Source: Ancylostoma caninum (taxonomy: Eukaryota > Nematoda > Chromadorea > Rhabditida > Ancylostomatidae). From it: a DNA stretch of 64,000 nt. Of the stretch, positions 1 through 10,827 are shown one piece after another. The notes beneath the pieces are model-generated. The model was not told where the DNA came from and made no database searches. It saw only the letters and a list, made by a program, of their open reading frames with translations. The translations under genes and the position numbers were made by a program. Numbering within the stretch: position 1 is the stretch's first letter; the number at the start of each line of letters is the position of its first letter. Location of the stretch: NCBI GenBank assembly GCA_037903475.1, contig JBAJFG010000479.1:1350501-1414500 (forward strand), read 5' to 3'.

Positions 1-282
1 GGAAAAACGTTGTGTGAACTTTGCTCAATGAAGGGATTACTCATGATTCAGTTGGTTCTAACTCACATATCGTCTCGCATACCTTCACGTGTTCTTCGCA
101 TGTTCAGCGTGTTCTTAGTGTCCTAAATAGCACACTGTTTTCTTCCATTCTCATTTAATCTCAGGAATTGCGGTATGTAGATGAAATCAACCACTTTAAT
201 ATCGTATTTGCTGTAAAGTAGTGTTTATCTAACCTCCACTTTTTCCTTCCATGCCGGAAACCCGAGAAAGAGTAATATTCAG

Positions 283-3200
283 GCTCAAACAGTGGTGTTT
301 TTGCTGCAATAGGCAATGCATTGTCTTCTCTCTGGGAGCGTTTACATCCACATGTGAAGAAACTCGTTGATGTTACTGTTGCCGGATCTCTGCGACAATT
401 TGTCAAGGTATTTGTTGTTGAAACTTACTACTTATCTTCATCCTAGTGTCTGCTTATCAGCTAACTCTACCCCGCGTTTATTATTTCAAACCCTTTCTAA
501 CCTCCATCGAACTTTGAGTGGTTTTTGAAAGGAATGCTGGACAAACATAGTCTGGAAAGCTTTATTTGTGTCTTCAAACATTCACTGTAGTCTTCAAAAT
601 CCGTTCGTCGCTGAAACTTCTTTAATTTCGGAAACACCACTTCGTTTAGGTGCTTTTTACTTCGGACCAGATGTTGGTGTCTTCTCTGCACTCGAAAATG
701 GATGTACTATCCTCTGTCGTTGTCATGCTTCTTCTTGCATTTTCTGCTGTTTCTGGATTAATCTTCGTCGGGTTTCAACTGCACAACGAAACGGTAAGTC
801 CTTGGCAGTAGTAGCTGTCATCACAGTTGTTAGTTTATTTCAATCAAAAGATTACTACTTAGGTGCTATACTCTTCTTGTTGTCATAAGAGGAAATGTAA
901 CTTCCCTTGGAGACTACCCAACCCTGTTAAGGTGCATATTGCTCGGCTTGCTTCAAATATTGTCAACTCTCGCCCAGATTGGCTAGGTGCAGCAATGAAC
1001 TACACTGAGGACAAACTAGAAGATCATCATATCGACATCGACAATTATGTGGAGCAGGTTGAATTCTTCTGAGTTACTCATTTATTGTGAACAGTAATAT
1101 CGTGCTCTTATTCAGGCTTACCAACAAGGTCGTGCCTGGCTAGCCTCTAATGTGCGAACATTGGCTGACCCTAAAGATACAGCAAGAGCTGATATGCTTG
1201 AGTCACAAGTGAAACAGGCAAGTTGCTTTTCCGTGGAAGAAATTTAGTCATATTTAGTCATTCTCTTCATATTCACTATCAGAGAAAGTTTTCAGATTGT
1301 GGACAATATCTATAAGATGTGGGAGCAGAGAAATTTAGCACAGCCAGGCATGTTCTTTGGTGTTTTTGTTACTTTACTTTACCTCGGAATCTGTCCCTTG
1401 CCACGCTTACTTATGTACACGGGTTGTATAGTGCGGTTACTCAAAAAAAAAAAACTTATCCCTCTATTTTACTTTGAGAATTGATAGATATTTGGTTAGA
1501 GATAGTTACCTCTATGTTATCTTCTCGTTATTCATTTTGGTAACTTTAGAATCCACAACAACGGAAGTGCGCGCTGACTGGAAGACTCAGCTTATGTCAG
1601 TCACTGATTTGCATGCCCTCAAGAATGAAGTTACCCTTATTGTTAAGGAGAACATGGACACATTGATGAACGTAAGTTCTTCAAAAGTAACCCTTCTACA
1701 TGGTATATTTGCCCCGAAAACGACTGCTAGCGTGTGATAGATCATATAGGTGAGAGATGTTTCCACGCTGCCAGTACGAGGGGTTTTTTTCTGTTCGTGT
1801 TGTTGCTCTCCATGTTATCTATTCTATGCTTCATATGTTCGAATGTGTCACTGAACGCGAAAGTAGGATAAATTGGCTGGATAAGTAGAAATAGCTGATC
1901 CCTCCCATAGGTGGAATACCCTGAGAATGAGTCTCACCCAACCTTCACTTTTTGGTCGACCCTGGGACTGGAGATGTGTTGAGGAAACATGATTAAGTGG
2001 TAGTGGCAGAGTAACAGTACTACTGGGAAATATTCGGAGATTGGAGGTGAAGGGAAACTATGGATGAGAATAGACTGGAGAAAAATGATTTTTTTTTTGG
2101 ATTTTCAACGTTTATTTTCAGAAATATCCGGAACCTGACTGCAAAACTCTAATGTGAGAACAAGTAAGCACAACATACTGACTTTAAAGGAAGATTCACA
2201 TCATGCATAGATCGCATAATATTATCAGAACGGCGTGCCAAATTTCTGAAAAAATTCAGACGCGCAGAAGTAGAAACCGCGCCGTGCCCCGTCTTGGGCG
2301 CAGTAGTGAACCATTTCCAAATGTCGGGATGCTAGGAAATAGAGGAAGATTTGCTCTTTCTAAAGGTACCCAAATTTCACTGATTGCTTTTGAATCCACG
2401 TCAAATTTTTTTAACCAATTTGGGCTATTTTCGAACTTTGAGTGGATTTTTCAGGATTCATTGAAACCCTTTTCCGGATATCAGGTTGCCAGCGTGTTTA
2501 GCTGACGATTCTGCGTCGATTGATACCTGGATGCAGGATGGATCTTCGCTGGGAAGCTCGGAATGGCGACCGGTGAGAACGCTATAACGGGCGTTCTCAT
2601 TTGGCCTTGTCTGCGTCTCTTCCATCTCTGTACTTCCTCGTTTTTGCGATGAGAATGCCCGTTACAGCGTTCTCACCAACCGGGATTCCGAGCTTCCCAG
2701 CGAAGATCAATCCTGCATTCAGGTATCAATCGACGCAGAATCGTCAGCTGAACACGCTGGCAACCTGACATCCGGAAAAGGATTTCAATGAATCCTGAAA
2801 AGTCCACTCAAAGTTCGAAAATAGCCCAAATTGGCAGAAAAATTTTGACGTGGATTCAAAAGCAATCAGGGGAATTCGGATAACTTTAGAAAATGCAAAT
2901 CTTCCTCTTTCCTAGCAACCTGACGTTTGAAAAAGGTTCACTACTGCGCCCAAGCGCGGCGCAGTTCCTACTTCTGCGCGTCTGAATTTTTTTCAGAAAT
3001 TTGGCACGCAGTTCTGATAATATTGTGCAATCTATGCATGAAATGAATTTTTTTTTTAAAGTCACTATGTTGTGCTTACCCCAAAGTGATGGTTCCTCCC
3101 ACGGTCGACCAAAAAGTGAAGGTTGGGTGAGACTCATCCTCAGGGTATTCCACCTATGCTTGGAAAAGGTTCACTGCTGCGCCCAAGACGGGGCGCAGCG

Positions 3201-6200
3201 CGGTTCCTACTTCTGCGCGTCTGAATTTTTTTCCAGAAATTTGGCACGCCGTTCCGATAATAATATGCAATCTATGCATGAATTGAATTTTCCTTTGAAA
3301 TCATTATGTTGTGCTTACTTGTTTTCACATTAGAGTTTTGCAGTCGGGTTCCGGATCCTTCCGAAAATAAACGTTGAAAATTCAAAAAAATTTATTTTTT
3401 CTCCAGTCTACAGCCATCTACGATTTCTCTCGCCAACCTTCACTTTCACGGACCCGTTCTCACAACTATCCCACCTATGATCCCTCCATTGACGGTTCAA
3501 GTTAAGTTCTGCGACAGCTTAATTCTTCTTCGTAGAAATTCTTCATGCTCTTATTCTTCGTACCAACTCTTCTTTATGTAGTGGTCTCCTGAACTTTTCA
3601 AAATCGCTGAGCTTTTCTCGCAAGCATCTGCGGCGATCAACTGTCTGATCAAAGGATGAGCACTAATAAGCTAGTCAACAAGGTATAACTTATTGAAAGT
3701 TCACTCAGAATGACTTGCTGTTGGCTCTTTGTGAGGTTCTTGCTTCATGTTTACATCAGTGGTTAGTAAACTGCAGGGTTAGTCTCACACGAATAAGAAG
3801 TCTACTTGTTTCTGCGAGTGTTCAATCAGGGTCAAGCGTACGGTGGTAATTTACCAAGGGGGGTCGCCTCGAGGGGAGCAGGGAGGGGTCGCCTGAAGAG
3901 AGTAGTAGGATGATGATAGTGTCGCAAACACTTCAACATGCTCTTTTTTTAGTACGATAGATAACTAGTGTAAAATCGACGGTTACCACTTTCTTCCTAC
4001 TCTTGGACGTTTTACTTGGTTGTAAATCGACTCCTAGGGTCCAGTGAATATGTAGCTCAAAATGCAACTCCGTATATGGTGTCCTATGACCTCTGTACAT
4101 CACGTGGTGCTCCAGAGCTATGTAAGCGGTTCCCAGAATCAAACCTTATGAGGATGCAAAATTCCACGGCTTCTCGTTCATTGGAAATTCTTTTATAGCG
4201 ATAAGACCACATAAGACATGACCGCAAAATTTGTTAAATTTGATGCACGTTGACACTCAATAACTGACAAAATCAGAAGATTCTGTAAAAAGCGACCCTA
4301 CGCATAAGAAAGAGTAATCCTTCCTCTATTATAATGCGTTGAAGTTGTTCCCTCATACAAAGCAACCATGAAGTTATTTGCCTCAGATTGACACCGTAAT
4401 CTTAAACTTGTAAAAAATCAGGTTTTTCTTCCATGGCTTTTTTCAGAGGACGTTTGAAAGCTAACAAAACCTTGAAGATGATTCTGAAAGAGAAAGTGAA
4501 TCTCTATGTTCATGTGAAATTTCAGCTCTCAATGTTCCATGGGGGGAGTTTTATTCCGTTGGTAAACCGATGGTAAACCGTTGGTAAAAATGGCAATTTT
4601 CCCAGCTTTTTACCAACGAATTTCCACCAAAATTTAACTGTAATAAAACAAATTTCTTAAAACTAGAAGATGTGCTTTAGAAAGCGCAAATCTTCCCGAT
4701 AGCAGAACCACTCAAGCCATTTTCCCAGGTCACGTGCCAACCCTTTTAAAATTCGTGACAAACAACCTTACATCTATCTGCACGTGTACGATTGTAATTC
4801 TGAGTGAAAGGACACTATTCACACGCGACTTTCACAGCTTAAAAAATATCCTCACAATTTGTTTTTGCTCATACACATAGAAACTTCACTTTCGACTGCT
4901 CCATATACATTTTTCCATTTTGCAAAAAGTAGTCTCCGGCGGGAATCAAACCCTGGACCTGTTTGAACATGGCGACACGACTTCTGCGTCACTCCCGTTG
5001 CTTACAATAAGTGTGTAGATGTGCGACATGGGCATGTGCGGCACCTGTCTGGTTGTTCAATTGATAAAACTGGAATTCAAAAATAAAAATAAGAAATTGA
5101 AAAGTGAAAAATTAATTTTGAAAATTAATTGAATTCAAAATTTCTTCCGGATATTTTGGAAGTTGTTGAAATACAATGACTGAAAACGTAAAAAAATTAA
5201 AAGTTCTGGGAGGGGGTCACATTTTCCCGTCTGCAAGAAGGGGGTCGCTTCGGGATCGAATATTTACCAACATTACGCTTGACCCTGTGTTCAATTTAGT
5301 TGTGCTCAATCACGCTCGGCATTTTCACTTGCTTGATTGTAGTTTTATTTCAGATAGCGAGTTCTGTGTGGTCCGTGGTGGCTGTTAACATGTCTTTTAT
5401 CCTTTCGCTTGTTGGTGCATTTGCGGGTCTCATTTTGGATTTCGGAATGGATATCATCAACCTGATTATTGAGATAGTAAGTTTTTTTTCTTATTTTAGT
5501 TCTGCTCTTCACCAGTTCAGCTGCGAGGAAGCGCAAAGTCTTAAAATGCTGCAGATAGTCTTCCTGACAATGGTTTATTACCTCCTATCTGCATCTCGCG
5601 ACCGCTGGCTTCCAATAGAGTGGGTTAATAATCTGGCAGAGGTGGCATCAACTTCGGAAGCTCCAAGTCCGAATAGAAGTACTGTACAGTCTAAATCTCC
5701 TATGTCTGAGTATGATCTTACCGGCGCTATTGAACAAGCAATTTTGTAGGTGTTTTCATTCCATTTCAATCAGAATTTCTCTTTTATTCCTTGACTATCA
5801 TGCTGTTTAGCGGTGTTTTTGTGCTTTCATCGAAAATGGCTGTCTTTTATGGTCTCTACACCTACTTCGTGCACACCCTTTTCGATCTTAACGTAGTTTT
5901 TGTTCCATGCAGTGAGTTCCATTTGGTGAAGCTTGCATATAAGTAGGTACCCTTGTTGAAATCAGTCAGATCTGTGACTTTTTCAGTGCTTGCGGCCATT
6001 TTCGCTGCCATACCCATAATGCCTCCGTATATTGTCTGCATATTTGGAGTTTTCGAATTGTGGCTTGTAAATTTTCATCTATCATCCTATTTCATTGGAT
6101 TCTAATCGCGAATTTTGTTTTAATTAGGTACGAGGCGAACTTTCTGCTGCGATAGTTTTCGCTGTAATGTCATTCGCACCACAAATGTTTGCTGATGCGA

Positions 6201-7987
6201 CCTTTTACAGGGAAGTGAAGTAAGTACTCAGGCATCACTTATATTATTTCCTCGAGACCAGTAATATATGTGTCTCTTCTAGATTTTCTCATCCTTACGT
6301 GACTGGTTTGGCCATAATCGGAGGCATGTACTGGCTCGGACTGCAGGTAAGTGTTTTCTTAATTTTGCTCAGCTCAGCTATCAATAAGTTGCTCAGGTAT
6401 ACAACGCTTCTTCATTATGATTATATTAGGTTGTGGGGAATGTTCCCGCGGTTTTTGAAGCACTACATTTCATTGACTTCCCATAAATAGGAAAATACAA
6501 AAAGAAATGAATAGATCACGCTCATGTCCTATCAGTCTCCGACATTTTTCGGGAAGCCTTTCGATGCCTTCGGCATAGAATTGTTGTGACACTGACTCGC
6601 AAAAGTTGTTGAACCAGCGATCAAAGTCATCTTCATTATCGGACACCTTCCCTTCCACGCCGTTAGAGAGCGAGAGGAGAAGGTGGTATTCTTTTGGCGT
6701 AAAGTAAGGGCTGTACGTTGGGTAAATCAGCACTTTCCATCCAAAGTCGAATAGCTTCTGGCGAACCATTCTTGCAGTATGTGGGTGAGCATCATCGAGC
6801 AGGAATCGGATTGAGCCGTGCTTCGGACGCTTCTCTGTGGTTTTAGCGGCCAGTCTATCCAGCGGCTGACAGCACAGGTCTGCCATGAGGGCAGTCTAGC
6901 GTGACAGTACCTCGTAATGGATGATGCCTTTGCAGCCACACCAAGAACTGATCATAACCTTCAGAGGGTGAAGACCTGCCTTTGGCTGCGGCTCATGCTG
7001 CTCATCCTTGTCAACCTAAGGTGGGCTGGCTTGGTGTTCACATATAGGCACCACTCAAATCTTTTGTGAAAGGTGAACTTTAGCCATTTCTTTTTGCGCC
7101 TGTGCGAGGGCAATTCAATAGCCACCTCTCCACATTGCTAGAGAACGCGTGCCTTCAAATCGTCATCACCTACTATGATGACTTCTATACCTTTCCCAAC
7201 TGACGCAGGTGATCGGCGATGGCGGCAAAGTGAACATCCAAGACCTATGTCCTTCGACACATACAGCTCCAAACGGACGCAGACAAGAGTCAGGACCGCG
7301 GCGCGGCTTTCTTAGACAGAGTCACGGGAGCTCGGCATAGTGTGCGTCTGCGTCTCTGCCCAAGAAAGCCGCGCGGCGGTCTCGACTCTTGTCTACGTAC
7401 ATTTGGAGTTTCCTATAGTTTGCCGTGGACCTGAATCTACCAGCTGCCGCAATCGACCCTTGTCGACTCCAGATGTGCGTCCCGACCATGCGGAAACATT
7501 GAGGTCGAAGTCGCCAAACAGGAAAGCGTCCGGACCTATCTTGTGCAGTGCATTCGGCCACTGTACCGTCCCCAAATACAGCGTTAATACAGCGACTGGA
7601 TGCGGTTGCTGATTCGTCAGATTTAAAGCCGTATACTAAAAGACCACAAATGTTGTTTTGAAAGTCGAACATCTCTGGAAGGGAATGTGCAGGACTTTGC
7701 AGGTAATGATGGTAACAAACTTGCACATACCTCACCTCCTTATATATACAAATAAAGGGTTGCTGCAGGGCAGCGTGGGGTTAAAAAAGCGTACTTTTAA
7801 AAACCACGAGAACTTTCCCAACAACCTATTATTTTGTGTAGCAATTACCGACAGTGCCTTCTAACGAAAAGTCCCATTATTTCAGGGCGCAATAATTGGA
7901 CCAATCATTTTGTGCTCGTTCCTGGTCCTCATAAATGTCTTCTCTCATTATGCGAGACCCAAAGGAGAGAAAATGAAGTCCGGATGA
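283..7987 (+). CDS. TMEM245: TMEM245-like multi-pass membrane protein, 3' part of gene (13 exons visible)
   Basis: Predicted polytopic membrane protein of the TMEM245 family, which is distantly related to AI-2E/UPF0118 permeases; its transport substrate is unknown. Exons I place at 283-407, 650-793, 932-1057, 1116-1217, 1296-1347, 1550-1671, 5354-5476, 5555-5745, 5811-5911, 5987-6066, 6128-6219, 6283-6346 and 7886-7987. All junction phases agree and give 473 codons to a TGA stop. Recognisable family segments are KMAVFYGLYTYFVHTLF, HPYVTGLAIIGGMYWLGLQ and GAIIGPIILCSFLVL at the C-terminus, with hydrophobic segments throughout the second half. The two introns after 1217 and 1347 begin with GC instead of GT. 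The intron 1672-5353 is enlarged by two hAT elements, and the last intron contains a mariner. The 5' exons lie beyond the left edge. The first two exons are less certain than the rest. The gene reads as intact and is probably expressed. Confidence 0.88.
1906..3479. mobile_element. hAT-type foldback element A in the TMEM245 intron
   Basis: The ends are CATAGGTGG and its reverse complement, flanked by a perfect 8-bp direct repeat ATCCCTCC (1898-1905 and 3480-3487), which fits hAT-type insertion. The interior is a long imperfect palindrome centred near 2620: the block 2203-2600 is mirrored by about 2640-3060, and a second mirrored copy occupies 3160-3370. No transposase is visible, so it is non-autonomous. 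A transcript through it would fold into a long double-stranded RNA. The family assignment rests on TSD length and the CA...TG ends only. Confidence 0.75.
3827..5287. mobile_element. hAT-type non-autonomous element B in the TMEM245 intron
   Basis: The ends are CAGGGTCAAGCGTA and its reverse complement (14-bp perfect TIR, similarity continuing inward through GGTAA). Both sides carry the identical 8-bp duplication TGTTCAAT (3819-3826 and 5288-5295). Length is 1461 bp. No transposase ORF is visible inside, so it was presumably mobilised in trans. CAGGG ends with an 8-bp TSD are characteristic of hAT elements. Confidence 0.85.
4929..5005 (-). repeat. Possible tRNA-derived (SINE-like) segment
   Basis: Read on the minus strand, the segment has an A-box-like AGTGACGCAGAAGTCG and, about 35 bases later, a B-box-like GGTTTGATTCC. 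This resembles the internal RNA polymerase III promoter of a tRNA. No acceptor stem can be closed, so it is not a functional tRNA. A similar B-box-like stretch occurs near 14850. It lies inside hAT element B. Confidence 0.25.
6488..7700 (-). pseudogene. Mariner transposase pseudogene (DD34D type, decayed)
   Basis: Two minus-strand coding islands belong to one ancestral mariner transposase. The upstream island carries the N-terminal helix-turn-helix region; the downstream island carries part of the catalytic core and the C-terminal tail ending near PEKCRRLIGHERDLF. The middle, with the first catalytic Asp, is not readable in one frame and is interrupted by a 152-bp MITE. No functional product is expected. 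Confidence 0.7.
7264..7415. mobile_element. Small palindromic MITE, copy 1
   Basis: Hairpin-like sequence whose two halves are reverse complements (CTCCAAACGGACGCAGACAAG against the mirrored half ending in TTTGGAG). It is the same family as 23528-23691 and shares the CGTCTCTGCCCAAGA core. It sits inside the decayed mariner, so it inserted after the mariner arrived. Confidence 0.65.
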
Positions 7988-8739
7988 ATGGACTAATTCC
8001 AACGAGAAACAGCCAAAATTTTCCACGGAAGGTCCAGTTGAAAACCCTTGCCATGTGGACAGCTTACAATCCAGATCTTTCTAGTACTCGGTTCTGTTGA
8101 CCTATTTACCGGTGTGTTACAGCAGTTGTCTTGTGCTTTTCTCCTGTTTTTACTTGTTTACGGGCTGCTTAATATACATAGCTTAGTCTTAATAATTTCC
8201 GACGTGGATTTCTCTGATAATTCTCATGCCTGGTCATAAAATAGAACATCACACCGAATTCTCTGTTACTTTGAGAACTTGAATGACCAATATGATAGCC
8301 TAATAGATCGATGAGAACTTGAATGACCAATATGATAGCCTAATAGATCGATTGTAGTTGTTGTTTTCTGCTAATCCACTGCCTTTGGCTATCCCTGACA
8401 TTGCTTTTTCGATGAATAGTCATTTGATACTATCTTACATAATAAAGCCACCATATTTGTAATTGTTTCAACATCAGAAATAGGCAAGTGAAGGTAGCCT
8501 TAGTAGGAAATAAGTAGTTGGTGAGGAATATCATTTTTAGAGAAGGTGCAGTGATCGTATAAGTACTGCCAGTTTACATAGAGCAGCAGCACCTTTTCTA
8601 TGCCTCGCTTCGGCAGTGAGCTATCTGGATGGATAGAGTCGTAAATAGAGCCACATAGAACCGTGAAGGACATCGTGTTCTAATGAGGCTTTTTCACTTA
8701 AATTGTACAAAAGTCTTGCACTTTGAAACCGGCAGCACA
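7988..8739 (+). other. TMEM245 3' flank, with a candidate poly(A) signal and a tandem duplication
   Basis: No gene is seen here. An AATAAA at 8441-8446, about 450 bases after the stop, is a candidate polyadenylation signal. A perfect 40-bp tandem duplication lies at 8273-8312 and 8313-8352. Confidence 0.4.
8273..8352. repeat. 40-bp perfect tandem duplication
   Basis: Two identical 40-bp copies, each beginning GAGAACTTGAATGACC, lie head to tail with no differences. This suggests a recent slippage or unequal-exchange event in the TMEM245 3' flank. Confidence 0.95.
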
Positions 8740-9473
8740 GTCTATACCAGGGATGTGCGTAATTACGATTAACGATTTAAGAATTACGATTTACGGCCAT
8801 TTTTGGCGATTTTTTTACGATTTACGAAAAATGGCCCAAATTTCGTGACAAATTCGTAAATAACTACAAGAAAGGAATCTCGTCATAGCGTTTGTGCTTG
8901 GCGGTATAGTCCGTTCCAAAAGCGACGATAATGGAGTATTTGTGCCTATGATCTGCATTTCTCGCATATCTCTCTGAAAGCAGCACTATTTCTCGCGTTC
9001 TCTCTTTCTCTAATATCTCCACAACTATTTTCCCAGGTGAAACACACTATAAATATGCATGATTTCTCTGTTTGCATTTTGCAGCGAAGCTAAGAGTGAA
9101 ATGTTTGTTTTGCTTGTAGTTTCTATTATTCGAAGAAGGCTGCACATAGCAATTTCGTTATCCGTAGAAAAGATCTGTTGGAACAGTGGAGCTCATAGGT
9201 CCGAATGAAGTGCGACAAGAACATCGCATTTCCAGCTCTGTTCTCCTGTTTCCGTAGGTGGTAGAAGCTGTCCGCCCAGCCTATTTGCTTCGGCAAAACG
9301 TTTTGCCTTGTTTTTGTGACTTCAGCAGCGGTGTGATGTCGTATGCGAAAGGTTTTCTTCCTGGTCGAGCTCTCGTGAACCAATTAGTAGTGACTATAAA
9401 CAATTTGATAAAATACAAGAAATAGTTTTTTTCTTCAGAGAAGCAGCACGCATCCTACTTTATTGATAAGTAG

Positions 9474-10446
9474 CTGCCGTACCCGGCTTCGCTCGGGTGT
9501 TTTATTACCTCGGCTACATCATACTGCTGAATCCAATTACTATCATCGACAAATTCATTAAAATCTCCATAATTTTGATGATCAGCATGTTAGCGAAGCC
9601 AAGGTGACGTTTCCCATCGACTTGTGGGCGAAAAGTTAGCAAAGCTATATCGGTGACATTAAATTCACTTATTCGTACAAAGTGGTTGTCATATTCATAC
9701 TCAGCATATCGAGGAACCGCAGGAGAGATGTCTTCACCGCTCCATTGGGCGGAAGAGCCAAAAATCAATAAAATCGAAAAACCGATATTTCATGCAAAAT
9801 GTTTGTCATACTCCTATTCAGCGTATTGAGAAACCCAAGAAGACATGTCTTTGTCCGTCCCCGAGCGAAAGTGGGGAAAAATCGATAAAATCGATAAATC
9901 AATATTTTGTGCAAAATGGTTGTCATTCTTATTCAGCGTATTGAGATACCCCAGTAGACATGTCTTCACCACCCCATGATCAAGAATTACGAAAAAATCA
10001 ATAAAATCGATAAATCGATAAATTGGCGCAAAATGGTTGTCATATTCGGGTTCAGCGCATTGATATACCCCAGTAGGCATGTTCTCGCTAGTCCCTGGCC
10101 AAGAAGAGCTAAAAATCAATACAATCAATAAATCGATAAATTGGCGCAAAATGGTTGTCATATTCGTGTTCAGCGCATTGAGATACCCCAGTAGGCATGT
10201 TCTCGCTAGTCCCTGGTCAAGAATAGCGGAAAATCAATAAAATCTCCCTGGTCAAGAAGAGCGAAAAATCAATAAAATCGATATAATCGATAAACCAATC
10301 GATAATACCAGGTGCAAAGTAGCCTATAACCTCCGCCGGCCAGTAGAGAGTCTACCTGCAAAATTTGGTCTCGATCGGTTCATCCTCCGCGATTTCTATT
10401 CGGAACACACAAACACACAAACAAACAAACAAACAAACAAACACTT
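9474..10446 (-). mobile_element. Small Helitron-like element, family B, copy 1
   Basis: On the minus strand it ends with the hairpin-type sequence ACCCGAGCGAAGCCGGGT followed by GGCAGCTA, like the copy ending at 36209. The interior holds about five units of a ~117-bp tandem repeat rich in ATCGATTTTATTGATTTT, each with a GACATGT...CTCAATACGCTGAA core. The 5' end is degraded into a (GTTT)n tract. No coding capacity. Confidence 0.6.
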
Positions 10447-10827
10447 ACACAACCCAGGCAGTGACTTACTGGGAGCACTGAATACCGAGTCAGCACTTTA
10501 TCCTTTCAAACCCCTTTGATACCAATTCACCTACCCCACGGGGTGAATGGCTTGGTTCGCACGGAAACAAATAGAACCATCGAACACGTTTATGTTTACT
10601 TCAGAAACACCGCCCAGGATGAAGAGAATTTTCTTTGATGCAGCCATAAATAATACTCTAAAATGGACATCTCGCTTAAAATATCGAGAAAAAAGTTGTC
10701 CATTCATCACAATGTTATCACTCTATGGGGTGTGTCATAAATTCGGTAACACAGAAACGTGTACATGGAAAAAGAATTTATACGTGATTTAAAACATAGC
10801 TGTATGTTTGCTAGGTATTATTTAACA

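Larger units (their letters stand above)
6426..7828 (-). mobile_element. Mariner element A (dead) in the last TMEM245 intron
   Basis: The terminal inverted repeats are imperfect: TTAGGTTGTGGGGAATGTTC on the left against ATAGGTTGTTGGGAAAGTTC read inward from the right. Candidate TA duplications sit at 6424-6425 and 7829-7830. Minus-strand coding remnants match mariner transposase. The N-terminal remnant near 7560-7680 contains INAVFGDGTVAE; the C-terminal remnant at 6500-6886 contains LLDDAHPHTA and YSPYFTPKEYHLL. The usual third catalytic Asp (SDYH/CDYF context) is Glu here (KEYH). The reading frame is broken, and a small palindromic MITE is inserted at 7264-7415. Confidence 0.78.

Noticed and set aside
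7340..7612. Cys/Ser-rich ORF across the MITE
   Set aside because: Reads through the palindromic MITE and antisense mariner sequence.
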